IMG/VR virus record: IMGVR_UViG_3300033143_001962
Span: 62,001 to 126,000 of that record
Reading direction: 5' to 3' (one strand)
Origin: a virus
Length of the DNA: 64,000 nt
The notes below the pieces were generated by a model. The model ran no database searches. It was not told the origin of the DNA and worked only from the letters and a program-made list of their open reading frames with translations. The translations under genes and the position numbers were made by a program. Shown in pieces: positions 9,320 through 17,966 of this stretch; the stretch's first letter is position 1, and every line of letters starts with the position of its first letter.

Positions 9320-9641
9320 ACTAACTGACAACCAACAAGAAGTATGGGATAGATTAAAACACACTGGAATTGACTCTGAAATCGCAGCTAGTCTACAACG
9401 CCGCCTACAATTTTTTACTGGCATGTCGAATAATGCAGCAACTCAGATTGAGGTAGAGCAAAGTCTGTGCGAATCACTAAATCATTATCTCGATAATCGA
9501 GAAATTTATGATTATACAGTCGTGTGCGACGCAGGTAACAACACCGTCCATGACGTTACTACTAATAGGTTAAATGTTGATGTATTTATTAAGCCTACTA
9601 GAGCAGCAGATATCATAAACATAAACTTGACGATAAAATAA
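9312..9641 (+). CDS. Small protein resembling a tail sheath C-terminal domain
   Basis: 109 residues; ATG at 9312 with GGAG 7 bases upstream. The C-terminal half (LDNREIYDYTVVCDAGNNT, then NRLNVDVFIKPTR and IININL) matches the pattern at the end of contractile tail sheath proteins (CD..NNT, N..V.D..IKPTR, I.LNF). The N-terminal 55 residues are mostly helical in character. With the sheath N-terminus-like protein at 4582, the array carries mimics of both sheath ends. Possible roles: sheath assembly control, a minor tail component, or a modification substrate. Confidence 0.6.
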   Translation: MHELTDNQQEVWDRLKHTGIDSEIAASLQRRLQFFTGMSNNAATQIEVEQSLCESLNHYLDNREIYDYTVVCDAGNNTVHDVTTNRLNVDVFIKPTRAADIININLTIK

Positions 9642-10966
9642 TGAATAAATTTTGTCTAGCACCATTCTTCCATACTTATATGTCACCACAGACAGAACGC
9701 CGCATGTGTTGTGCATCACGCGAACCAGCGCAGAACTTTAAACAGTACATAGATACTGATGAAGGAACAGGCGAGTACAATCCACTTACACTAGCAGAAC
9801 ACTGGAACAGTCCGCACATGATGTCAGTACGTAAACGTATGCTCGCAGGTGAAGAACTTCCAGAATGCGAAGTATGCAACGATAAGCTTTTAAATACAGA
9901 CGTCTATCGCAGCTACTTCCAGCACTTGTTTGAACATAAACGACAAGAAGCTATTGCTAAGACAGATGCAGACGGGTTTACAACATGTAATACAGTAAGT
10001 TGGGACTACAGATTTAGTAACTTGTGCAACTTCAAATGCCGTATGTGCGGAGACATGTTAAGCTCAGCGTGGGAAACTGAAGAACGCAATAACGATATGA
10101 TTAACTTCAATGATCCTAAAAACAATTGGATGCAACCTGAAGTTAGACAAAAAATTAGCAAGTTCCACGACTGGCAAGTACAAGAAGAATTCAGCGATGC
10201 AATCGAAGCACACTGCATGGAAGAGATATACTGGGTAGGTGGCGAACCTCTTATGATGGAAGAACACTGGCGCTTTATGTCACGCATAATTGAGCTAGGT
10301 GACGGTCCAGGACTGTACGCTCGATATAACACTAACTTATCCAGACTTAAGTACAAAGGTCTAGACTTGCGTACAATGTTGCCTAAGATACGTGACTGGC
10401 AAATTTGTGCAAGCATTGACGGAACAGGCGAAATTGGTGAGTACATACGTACTGGATTGGATTGGCCAATGTTCTTATCTAACTACCAAGAGATGCAGAC
10501 GATAGCAACGCACCCTAGACAAATGCGCTTAGACTTTACCCTTACACTACCTGGGTTATTCGAACTGAAAAATATGTTCAACTTAAGTAAAGACTTAAAT
10601 ACAATGATGCTTGCTAAAGTTACATTTGCATTCAGCCCAGACATTTTAATGTCACCGTTAGCATTGCCTAAACACATTTTACATAGAATTGTAAATGAGT
10701 TTTTAGACTATGCTGATAAAGAAGGCTACAATAACAATCAACAACCCCTAATAGATGTCTTGAAGAATCTACTTAGCAGACAAACCTTTAGAGAAGAGTG
10801 GGCTCCTGATTATATTGCAGGTGCAACAAAAGGCAAAGCACGAATATTAAAGCTTGAAGCAATTAGACCTGCTTCACTTACATTTGAAGACATACTTAGA
10901 AAGGATGATGAAGCACATGAGTGGTACACAGCCATTAGACACGATGGTAATAACATTACAGAATAG
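9641..10966 (+). CDS. Radical SAM protein with N-terminal twitch-type domain (type B)
   Basis: 441 residues, starting in a TAATG junction. Cysteines: FCLAPF (C5), RMCCAS (C23, C24), CEVCN (C76, C79); radical SAM cluster CNFKCRMC (C129, C133, C136); WVGGEPL follows. It is the sixth and last radical SAM gene of the array. The next gene, whose product has a relative beside the radical SAM gene at 28436, overlaps it by 23 bases. Confidence 0.88.
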   Translation: MNKFCLAPFFHTYMSPQTERRMCCASREPAQNFKQYIDTDEGTGEYNPLTLAEHWNSPHMMSVRKRMLAGEELPECEVCNDKLLNTDVYRSYFQHLFEHKRQEAIAKTDADGFTTCNTVSWDYRFSNLCNFKCRMCGDMLSSAWETEERNNDMINFNDPKNNWMQPEVRQKISKFHDWQVQEEFSDAIEAHCMEEIYWVGGEPLMMEEHWRFMSRIIELGDGPGLYARYNTNLSRLKYKGLDLRTMLPKIRDWQICASIDGTGEIGEYIRTGLDWPMFLSNYQEMQTIATHPRQMRLDFTLTLPGLFELKNMFNLSKDLNTMMLAKVTFAFSPDILMSPLALPKHILHRIVNEFLDYADKEGYNNNQQPLIDVLKNLLSRQTFREEWAPDYIAGATKGKARILKLEAIRPASLTFEDILRKDDEAHEWYTAIRHDGNNITE

Positions 10967-12002
10967 AGACACTGGTGATTTACTTCCAGTTTACATTGAT
11001 GTATTTAACGATGCATTAAGTACAAAGTGGTACGGCGCACTTAACGATATACTAGCAAAAGAATTACACTTAGAAAAGAACTATCAGTTCTTTGGTATTC
11101 CGCAGTACGAACGTAATGGTGATTACATCACTGATCAAATAAACGATTCAATACATGCAATAAATGATGCTAACTTAGGTTATCACATACACGATTGTTT
11201 TAGTATGGCAAACACTATACAGGACATCGATGGCGAAATAGGCGATAACCTCCCTGGTCGTAAACTAATACATCAACGTATGAATGATTTGCATAGATAT
11301 TTTGAAGACTTGCAGGGTACGTCCGGAAATATGTCTCCTTTTTATAATAAAGCAGATAAGTACACTCGCTGGCACATTAGGCAATTGAACTTGCTATGTC
11401 ACGAGTACGAAAGTTGGGTACTTAGTTACCGCAAACAAGAGTACGCTAAGGAATGGATGCGTCCGAGTCAGTTAATGTGCTTTTTAAATGCTCCACGCTT
11501 TGAATTGACAGCAGAAGATTACGAAAGTTTCGGTATCGAAACAATAGCTCGACCCTTAGGTGGTGTTTTTGTAGGTGTTAACAAAGCAGTAGGAAAACAT
11601 CACTGGGAAGTATTCCAAGATGAAGGCGGACGTAGCATAGATGAATTAACTACTTCAACATTGCGTTCACAGACAGAAGCAGCAGGAGACTTTGATATAG
11701 AATGGGCAAACAATCCAGGTGAATACGAGTTTATGAAAAAAGAATTAGCTGATTTTAAACAGTGGCTAATAAACAACAACTTTGATCCAGCCGATAAATC
11801 ACTAACAATTGGTCATCCACAAGTTGCTCAAGTTAACCTAAACCGTAGCTTTGGCACTGACGATTATGCTATAATATGGAAGCAGCTATTTAATCATTTA
11901 GATGTGTTCTCAATTGAAACCGAGGACAATAGAGTTGAGTTCGAATACAATTGGGATGATCTGGATTACAGAGAACAGCAAGTAGAGGCACTTAGTAAAT
12001 GA
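10944..12002 (+). CDS. Radical-SAM-associated hypothetical protein
   Basis: 352 residues. The ATG at 10944 is chosen because the N-terminus (ITLQNRDTGDLLPVYIDVFN) then aligns with the homologue at 29682-30527 (ITFSNNFKLNFDIYN). Both share an N-terminal aromatic and acidic strand pair, a W..AL segment, an FxGFP/YGF-like element and repeated IN..I segments; no catalytic motif is recognised. Both copies lie directly next to a radical SAM gene, which suggests a partner, carrier or recognition function. Ends in an ATGA junction with a 33-residue peptide gene. Confidence 0.7.
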   Translation: MVITLQNRDTGDLLPVYIDVFNDALSTKWYGALNDILAKELHLEKNYQFFGIPQYERNGDYITDQINDSIHAINDANLGYHIHDCFSMANTIQDIDGEIGDNLPGRKLIHQRMNDLHRYFEDLQGTSGNMSPFYNKADKYTRWHIRQLNLLCHEYESWVLSYRKQEYAKEWMRPSQLMCFLNAPRFELTAEDYESFGIETIARPLGGVFVGVNKAVGKHHWEVFQDEGGRSIDELTTSTLRSQTEAAGDFDIEWANNPGEYEFMKKELADFKQWLINNNFDPADKSLTIGHPQVAQVNLNRSFGTDDYAIIWKQLFNHLDVFSIETEDNRVEFEYNWDDLDYREQQVEALSK

Positions 12003-12100
12003 AATGGCTTAAAAAGATGTGGAACAAAATTAAATTAGAACGACGTTATCGCAAAAAGCTTAAAGAGCTTAAGAAACGCGATCCGTTTATCTATAAATGA
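11999..12100 (+). CDS. Small basic peptide (33 aa)
   Basis: Starts in an ATGA overlap with the previous gene and ends in an ATGA overlap with the next. The peptide is strongly basic, beginning MKWLKKMWNKIKLERR and ending KKRDPFIYK, and is probably an amphipathic helix that binds nucleic acid, membrane or another protein. The perfect junctions at both ends support it as a real gene. Function unknown. Confidence 0.65.
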   Translation: MKWLKKMWNKIKLERRYRKKLKELKKRDPFIYK

Positions 12101-12276
12101 CACACGCACAAGAAACAAACCCGTGCGTTGGCTGCATGATTATCGATGAATGTACTGGTTACTGTACTGGTTGCTTTCGATCAGAATCTGAAATAGGATC
12201 TTGGGATAGCTTTACTGACATTACCCGCAATTCAATATTAAGTGTACTAGGAGTACGAAGAAGAGACAATGGCTAA
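12097..12276 (+). CDS. DUF1289-like cysteine-rich protein
   Basis: 59 residues. The pattern PCVGC, then DECTGYCTGCFR, then EIGSW matches the DUF1289 family (CxGxC..D..GYC.GC.RT..EI..W), small bacterial proteins proposed to bind metal or an Fe-S cluster. It overlaps the basic peptide gene (ATGA) and the carbamoyltransferase gene by 8 bases. An Fe-S-related role would fit a cluster with many Fe-S enzymes, but this is inference. Confidence 0.65.
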   Translation: MTHAQETNPCVGCMIIDECTGYCTGCFRSESEIGSWDSFTDITRNSILSVLGVRRRDNG

Positions 12277-13777
12277 TATATTAGGAATAAGTGCAGGCTT
12301 CCACGACGCAGGTCTGGCAGTAGTTGATAGTGAAACAGGACTAATTAAATTTGCAGGACACAGCGAACGCTTCAGTAAGAAGAAGCATGACGCTAAAATA
12401 TGTCCTGAGATACTTGAGTACGCAAAAGGGCTAGGCCCAATTAGTACTATAGCGTACTACGAGAATCACTTGAAGAAGAATTTACGTATGTGGCGCGCAG
12501 GACAGAAGATAGAAAACTTTAACTGGACTCTGAAGAGTGAACTTAAACAACACTTGCCTGACAATGAAGTACTTCTTGAAGGTGCAAACCTTAAAAGCTA
12601 CGACCACCACAAGTCACATGCCGCAGCAGGATTTCAAACAAGCCCGTACGATGCAGCGACAGTAGTGGTAATAGATGCTATAGGTGAGTTTGATACTATT
12701 AGTATTTGGAATGCAAAGTACGATAAGAATGGCTTTGCAAAGTACAAGAAGGTATGGAGTCAAGGATATCCTCATAGCATTGGATTATTTTACAGTGCAG
12801 TAACAGGCAGCGTAGGCTTACGTCCAATGGACGAGGAATACATTTTAATGGGCATGGCTGCATACGGTAGCCCGCGCCAAAGTATTAAAAAGATACGTAG
12901 AGAATTAATCACATCAGTAAAGCCACCTAAGTTTAAAGAAAACTTGCACATAGGTATAGAACAAGATTCGTTAGAAGACTCACGCATAGACAAGTACGAT
13001 GTAGCAGCAGGCGCACAATTCCTAGTAGAAGAAATGATTGAAGGTATCATGGAAAAGTCTAAGCAGTACGATAACACAGGCAACTTAGTGTACATGGGTG
13101 GAGTGGCATTAAATTGTAGTGCTAATAAGTACCTCGGACAGTACTACGATAATATTTGGATTATGCCTAACCCAGGCGATGCAGGCAGTAGCTTAGGCGC
13201 AGCCGCATTAGCTTACGGTAAGAAAGTATTGTTCGGTGATGCATTCTTAGGGTATAATATTATAAGTGATGGCTATCCCGTAGACGCAATAATTAAAGAA
13301 TTACTTAGCACTAAAATTGCAGGTGTTGCTAACGGTAAAGCAGAGTTCGGACCACGCGCACTAGGTAATAGAAGCTTACTTGCAGACCCTAGAGGTAATG
13401 ATATTAAAGATAAAGTAAACGAAATTAAACAACGTCAAAAGTTCCGCCCGTTTGCGCCTGTGATATTAGAGGAACATGTGCATGACTACTTTGTAATGCC
13501 GGACGGATTCGAAACAAGTCCGTACATGCAAGTCACCGCTAAGTGCAAAGCACCTAAAGAGTTCCCTGCTATTGTACACCACGATGGTACAAGTAGAGTT
13601 CAAACTGTTCCTAAAGACAGAACAGGTATTAGAAAGCTATTGGAAAAGTGGTACGAGGAAACAGGATGTCCTATGTTACTTAATACTTCGTTGAATGTTA
13701 GGGGCGAACCTATAGTAAACGATGTGCATGACGCACATAGATTTGAACAGCATTACGGAGTAAAGGTATTTTCTTAA
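12269..13777 (+). CDS. Carbamoyltransferase, NodU/CmcH/TobZ family
   Basis: 502 residues. N-terminal Kae1-like nucleotide-binding half: ILGISAGFHDAG, metal-binding YDHHKSHAAAGF (H113, H114, H117), VVIDAIGEFD, and GGVALNCSANKYL near 276. The C-terminal YrdC-like half includes FGPRALGNRSLLADPR and NTSLNVRGEPIV. The family moves a carbamoyl group from carbamoyl phosphate through carbamoyl-AMP to a hydroxyl, on sugars, antibiotics or, in some viruses, 5-hydroxymethylcytosine. About 50-60 residues shorter than many bacterial members. With radical SAM, SGNH and GT-like neighbours, a glycan or small-molecule acceptor is plausible; DNA base modification is less supported because ThyA here is not a dCMP hydroxymethylase. 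Confidence 0.88.
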   Translation: MANILGISAGFHDAGLAVVDSETGLIKFAGHSERFSKKKHDAKICPEILEYAKGLGPISTIAYYENHLKKNLRMWRAGQKIENFNWTLKSELKQHLPDNEVLLEGANLKSYDHHKSHAAAGFQTSPYDAATVVVIDAIGEFDTISIWNAKYDKNGFAKYKKVWSQGYPHSIGLFYSAVTGSVGLRPMDEEYILMGMAAYGSPRQSIKKIRRELITSVKPPKFKENLHIGIEQDSLEDSRIDKYDVAAGAQFLVEEMIEGIMEKSKQYDNTGNLVYMGGVALNCSANKYLGQYYDNIWIMPNPGDAGSSLGAAALAYGKKVLFGDAFLGYNIISDGYPVDAIIKELLSTKIAGVANGKAEFGPRALGNRSLLADPRGNDIKDKVNEIKQRQKFRPFAPVILEEHVHDYFVMPDGFETSPYMQVTAKCKAPKEFPAIVHHDGTSRVQTVPKDRTGIRKLLEKWYEETGCPMLLNTSLNVRGEPIVNDVHDAHRFEQHYGVKVFS

Positions 13778-15397
13778 ATGTTCGATATATTTACATTGAC
13801 ATCTTATCCGGGTGCTACTAAGGTAAATAGCATCAATGAAGCGCAAGAACTCACAAAGACTAGGTACTGCTGGATACTTGATGATCGCAATGATTACAGT
13901 AACTTTGATTTCCTATGGGAGCCGGCACCCTGGGAGGCTAATCAGTCGCACGTCTGGCCTAGCCAACATCAAGAGAACGGCGGTACTAGATTAGTACCTA
14001 AGCAAAAGTACACAGATACAAATTACCACACTGAAGAAATACCCAGAACACGCTTTCCTAAAATTGTACACTTAGATCACGGCAATGGCTTTGACCCATG
14101 GCTCGCACCTACAACCGGAATGTACTTGCTAGAACGATCACGTTTTATTAACGACTACTTAGGTACATTGAAACGTGTAGTACAGAAGAATATTGATTGT
14201 GGTCACTTATGGGTGATAAGCTCAGTTTGTAGTTATAGAGATTTTGACTTTACGTGGCATCCTAGTGAATGGCAACAAGATATGTTGCATGTGTTTCCTA
14301 GTAATGAACAAAAGTTTGGTGACACATTCTTAATTAACGTAGAAGACTTTTTAAAACAAAGCAAAGCCTTAGAACTGCTCGAATGGTACGACACTATTTG
14401 TTTCCAAGATACTATTGTACACCGCGCAACTCCATCTATGTACTTACATCAACACGATAATCAAGTTGACGCAATGAAGTCAGCTATTTTTCAGAAGATA
14501 GAAGACCCAAGTGAATTCAACGATCCTGTTACATTGTTTACAACTTCAATTGAAGGGTTCGACGACGGAACTATTCCTACAATTAACTTATGGCGCCCCG
14601 AGACAAGAGCTATTACTCCGTTAGACAAAGGTGCCAAGCGTGTACTTGTGCCGAGAGAAGCATTAACTGAAGTACATGATCAGTTATACGATTACAAGTA
14701 CATAGATAAAAGTCATAATGACGATTACAAGTCTTCCCCAATTGATATTGTGTTTATGAGTAACGGCGAATCATGTGCGCAAGAGAACTACGATCGATTA
14801 TGCGAAGTTGCTGACGGTTACGAGATACACTGGGTTAAAGATGTTGAAGGGCGTATTGCGTCAGCACGTGAAGCAGCCAGAGTTTCAAACACTGATTGGT
14901 TCTTTTCTGTCAATGCTAAACTTAAAGTAGATAGAGACTTTGATTGGGACTGGCAACCCGATTGTATGCAAGCCGCAAAGCATTATATATTTTATGCATA
15001 TAATCCATTAACTGATGATACGTACGGACACATGGCAACTATAGCCTGGAATAAGAATTTAGTTAACACTGATACTGACTGGGGCTTAGACTTTACAATG
15101 AGTCACGAGCACGAAGTTATTCCTGTACTCTCGGGAGAAGCTATATACGCAGACGAACCTTGGGCAGCATGGAGAACAGCATTCCGTGAAGTTATAAAGT
15201 TACAGTTAGATGATGGTATGGAATCGTCTTTGCACTTAAAGAAGTGGCTCGCTGCGAATGATGAATGGACAGCTAAAGGTGCTAATGATGCAGTTGATTT
15301 CTTTAAGACTTCAAACGGTGATATGGATAAGTTGTTGTTAAGCTTTGACTGGGAATGGTTAGCTAAGTACTATTATATTAAATATATAACGTACTAG
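13778..15397 (+). CDS. Large triple-repeat protein, glycosyltransferase-like at best
   Basis: 539 residues, abutting the carbamoyltransferase gene. Three divergent repeats are visible: YCWILDDRNDYSNFDFLWEP near 30, HLWVISSVCSYRDFDFTWHP near 144 and DWFFSVNAKLKVDRDFDWDW near 376. Each has a hydrophobic strand, an FDF.W or FDWDW core and a following HVWPS, HVFPSNEQ or HYIFYAY element. Between them lies a segment (IDIVFMSNGE, REAARVSNTDWFFSVNA) that resembles the start and DxD region of GT-A glycosyltransferases. It ends the plus-strand cluster; function unproven. Confidence 0.6.
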   Translation: MFDIFTLTSYPGATKVNSINEAQELTKTRYCWILDDRNDYSNFDFLWEPAPWEANQSHVWPSQHQENGGTRLVPKQKYTDTNYHTEEIPRTRFPKIVHLDHGNGFDPWLAPTTGMYLLERSRFINDYLGTLKRVVQKNIDCGHLWVISSVCSYRDFDFTWHPSEWQQDMLHVFPSNEQKFGDTFLINVEDFLKQSKALELLEWYDTICFQDTIVHRATPSMYLHQHDNQVDAMKSAIFQKIEDPSEFNDPVTLFTTSIEGFDDGTIPTINLWRPETRAITPLDKGAKRVLVPREALTEVHDQLYDYKYIDKSHNDDYKSSPIDIVFMSNGESCAQENYDRLCEVADGYEIHWVKDVEGRIASAREAARVSNTDWFFSVNAKLKVDRDFDWDWQPDCMQAAKHYIFYAYNPLTDDTYGHMATIAWNKNLVNTDTDWGLDFTMSHEHEVIPVLSGEAIYADEPWAAWRTAFREVIKLQLDDGMESSLHLKKWLAANDEWTAKGANDAVDFFKTSNGDMDKLLLSFDWEWLAKYYYIKYITY

Positions 15398-15507
15398 TAA
15401 CAATACGCTGGTTCTTTAGACTTACAAGCCCTATTTGCTGTAAGTCATTGAATAATAAGTAGTTGTTGTTTTGAGTATGTTATAATATAGCTATAAGAAT
15501 CAATGAC
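15398..15507. other. Convergent intergenic region with inverted GTAAGTCATTGA repeat
   Basis: The gap between the converging plus-strand cluster and thyA holds GTAAGTCATTGA at 15440-15451 and its exact reverse complement TCAATGACTTAC at 15500-15511, the latter overlapping the thyA stop. The 12-base arms are separated by 48 bases. The same motif recurs at five other junctions. No GC-rich terminator hairpin is evident. Confidence 0.6.
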
Positions 15508-16536
15508 TTACACAGCCATGTCAGCTTTAATAGCAGGATGATGATTGTAACCTACAAGCTCGAAGTCGTCCATTGTGAAATCAAAAATGCTTTTAACACC
15601 TTTGTTTATATGCAGTTGTGTATCACCGTATGCGTACGGCTTGCGTGTTAACTGTTCTTTAACTTGATCGATGTGATTATTGTAAATGTGTGCATCGCCT
15701 ATAACATGCTTGAACTCACCTACGTCTAAATTGCAAACTTGCGCTATCATATGTGTTAACAATGAATAACTTGCAATATTAAACGGTACGCCTAAAAACA
15801 TATCCGCACTGCGTTGATACATTTGACAACTTAATTTACTAGTAGGAAGCTCTAATTCTTGTAGTACGTGTTCAGTTTTAATTTTACCTTCGTACAATGC
15901 ATCAAGTCTGTTACGACCGCCTTCATCAAATGTACTGCGGTACTTTCTGTATGAATGATTCATATCATCTTGTGTCATTTTACTAACATAGAACTGTGCA
16001 AGTAAGTGACAAGGTGGTAATGCCATGTTATCTATCTCACCTGGGTTCCAAGCTGTAAGTATGTGTCGTCGACTATAAGGATCGTTTTTAATACCATCTA
16101 TTAGATTAGTAATTTGATCAGTGTATGTTATGCGCCCTACTTCAAGTCCATCTTCATTGTGTGATAAAGATTTAAATGAAGGCCAAGTACGCCATTGCAC
16201 TCCGTATACACTTCCTAAGTCACCTTCGAACTTAGCTTTCTTTTTCCAATAATCTGCATCTGCATTTGCAGACCAAATAGTTTTCTTAGGGGTATCTCTA
16301 TCACCGTAGAGTATTTCGGCAAGTCTGCGCTCATCACCACTACCTTCCAAGAACCACAGTAGTTCACTGACTACACTTTTCCAAGCAAGCCTTTTAGTAG
16401 TTACAGCAGGAAAACCATGCGCTAAGTTGTAGTCTGAGTTCATACCGAATACACTTAACGTACCAGTGCCAGTTCTATCACCACGCTCTTCGCCAGAGTC
16501 TAATACATGCTGTAAGTTAAATTTATATGCGTCCAT
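15508..16536 (-). CDS. thyA: Thymidylate synthase
   Basis: 342 residues. Converts dUMP and methylene-tetrahydrofolate to dTMP. Visible are DRTGTGTLSVFG near the N-terminus, SRRHILTAWNP (about 155-165), the catalytic LPPCHLLAQFYV (C176) and GVPFNIASYSLL with N253. That Asn fits a dUMP enzyme; dCMP hydroxymethylases carry Asp there. A lineage-specific insertion occupies roughly 187-233, accounting for much of the length above the usual 264 residues. It is followed on the minus strand only by the inverted repeat and abuts dihydrofolate reductase upstream, a common phage pairing for dTMP supply. Confidence 0.95.
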   Translation of the reverse strand: MDAYKFNLQHVLDSGEERGDRTGTGTLSVFGMNSDYNLAHGFPAVTTKRLAWKSVVSELLWFLEGSGDERRLAEILYGDRDTPKKTIWSANADADYWKKKAKFEGDLGSVYGVQWRTWPSFKSLSHNEDGLEVGRITYTDQITNLIDGIKNDPYSRRHILTAWNPGEIDNMALPPCHLLAQFYVSKMTQDDMNHSYRKYRSTFDEGGRNRLDALYEGKIKTEHVLQELELPTSKLSCQMYQRSADMFLGVPFNIASYSLLTHMIAQVCNLDVGEFKHVIGDAHIYNNHIDQVKEQLTRKPYAYGDTQLHINKGVKSIFDFTMDDFELVGYNHHPAIKADMAV

Positions 16537-16995
16537 TTATTTTCGTACCCATATTTCGTAAGTGTGCGTTAAACATAACTGTGAACGTGTAAGCTCGAAG
16601 TCTGTTTCTAATCTATCTAAATCAAAAAACGTATCACATTCGTATGCGTCTTTAAGTCTAGTTAAGTGTATCTCGTCGATACCTACCCAGAGATTATCAA
16701 TTAAATTTGCACCACCTATCACCCAATCAATATTGAGTAAGTCAGTGACAGCAAGTTCTTTAATTTGTTCTACACCCTCAGGTAAGTCCAAATCTGAACT
16801 ACTTGCTACAATGTTTTTCCTATTTGGAAGTGGTTTAGGCATACCGGTTGATTCCCATGTGCCTCTACCCATTAAAATAGTTGTATCGAGTGTTAAGTCT
16901 TTAAACCGTTGTAAATCTTTTGATTGTTTAGGCCAAGGCATCGACCCTTCAAAGCCGATGCCCCCATTCTTTTCTACTGCTAAGATTGCTTTCAT
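16537..16995 (-). CDS. folA: Dihydrofolate reductase
   Basis: 152 residues. N-terminal AILAVEKNGGIGFEGSMPWP, the NADPH-binding ILMGRGTWES and VIGGANLIDNLW are the standard DHFR landmarks, and the C-terminal strand is HTYEIWV. It regenerates tetrahydrofolate used up by thymidylate synthase, whose gene follows directly downstream on the same strand. Its start overlaps the stop of the next gene upstream by one base. Confidence 0.93.
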   Translation of the reverse strand: MKAILAVEKNGGIGFEGSMPWPKQSKDLQRFKDLTLDTTILMGRGTWESTGMPKPLPNRKNIVASSSDLDLPEGVEQIKELAVTDLLNIDWVIGGANLIDNLWVGIDEIHLTRLKDAYECDTFFDLDRLETDFELTRSQLCLTHTYEIWVRK

Positions 16996-17312
16996 TATAG
17001 ACCTTTAAGCATTCGCTTAGTTTCTTTTTGAACAGTTCTTGCTACGTGTGCTATGTTAAGATCAAAATCCATAGTTCTTATATTTGTGTAGTACTCGTTG
17101 AGTGTTTCGTTAACAATGTCTTCGATTAAATCATCGCTGTAACCTATTGCTTTGTACTTGCTTACATCGATTAATAATGAGTCTTTGCCGTCTTCTGGTA
17201 CTGAGAACAAAAGATTAATACCATCAACAAATTCAAGTGGTATGTCGAATTTGTCAACGGTACTGATCAACGATTCCCAATCACTTAACGAGTCAGTAAT
17301 TGTAAGATCCAT
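16995..17312 (-). CDS. Hypothetical protein
   Basis: 105 residues, acidic first half and a basic helical C-terminus (TVQKETKRMLKGL). No domain recognised. One-base junctions with DHFR downstream and the basic-tailed protein upstream place it in the thyA operon. Confidence 0.7.
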   Translation of the reverse strand: MDLTITDSLSDWESLISTVDKFDIPLEFVDGINLLFSVPEDGKDSLLIDVSKYKAIGYSDDLIEDIVNETLNEYYTNIRTMDFDLNIAHVARTVQKETKRMLKGL

Positions 17313-17962
17313 TAAACTTTCTTCTTAGCTGTCTTCTTCTTAGCTTTCTTCTTAGCTTTCTTCTTAGGAGCTAGTGCTTTTGCTTCCGCTTTTAAACGTT
17401 TGCTTTCTGCAACTAAGCCCTTAGCTTCGTTAGCCATTTGATCAGCTTGAGCATTTAAGTTAGTGATCATTGAATCATTATCTAAATTCTCTACAGAGAT
17501 AGTAGAAGCAGTTGCAGTTGTAGTTGCATTTTGCTGAACACGATTCGCTTTTGGATCGACTAAGCCTAAGCTTTCGTCTAACTTCTTCATCTTCTCAGCA
17601 GCTTCACCACCAGCTTCAACACCATCAAAGATTTCGTTAAGCTCGTCTAAACGTACAGCTGAAGTAGCATTAGGTGTAACAATAATTTCACTTGTTTTAA
17701 CCTTTTTAATCATGCCTTCTTTGTGTAACGTTTGAAGAATTTGTCTACCATCTGGTAACAAGTTTCTAGAAAGTGCGTCAGCTAACTCAGTAGCGTCCTG
17801 CCCTTCTGGACTTTCAATGACACGCATAATTGCGTCATGAATACCAGCTTGTAATGTTTGCGGATAACATACAAGCGCCATATGCTCTTCACCTGGTACA
17901 GTTCTAAAAACAATAGCAACCTTACGATCGCCGTGCTTTCCTATATGCTTAATAAATGGCAT
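17312..17962 (-). CDS. Conserved phage protein with lysine-rich tail
   Basis: 216 residues. The N-terminal ~115 residues (MPFIKHIGKHGDRKVAIVFR, PGEEHMALVCY) resemble a conserved hypothetical protein remembered from T4-like marine phages. A low-complexity Ala/Gln/Thr linker follows, and the last ~20 residues are almost only Lys, Ala and Thr (KKKAKKKAKKKTAKKK), like a histone H1 or bacterial DNA-binding tail. Nucleic-acid binding is plausible. Confidence 0.75.
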   Translation of the reverse strand: MPFIKHIGKHGDRKVAIVFRTVPGEEHMALVCYPQTLQAGIHDAIMRVIESPEGQDATELADALSRNLLPDGRQILQTLHKEGMIKKVKTSEIIVTPNATSAVRLDELNEIFDGVEAGGEAAEKMKKLDESLGLVDPKANRVQQNATTTATASTISVENLDNDSMITNLNAQADQMANEAKGLVAESKRLKAEAKALAPKKKAKKKAKKKTAKKKV

Positions 17963-17966
17963 AATC

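Noticed and set aside
10006-10446. 146-residue minus-strand frame opposite a radical SAM gene
   Set aside because: Antisense shadow; no Shine-Dalgarno, composition unlike real genes here.
15470-15490. Plus-strand sigma70 promoter around TATAAT at 15480
   Set aside because: The nearest -35-like element has a spacing of about 12 bases and no gene follows on that strand.
15508-16536. ThyA as a dCMP hydroxymethylase feeding DNA carbamoylation
   Set aside because: The substrate-deciding residue is Asn (GVPFNIASY), which fits dUMP; dCMP hydroxymethylases have Asp. Hypermodified cytosine is therefore not supported by this gene.
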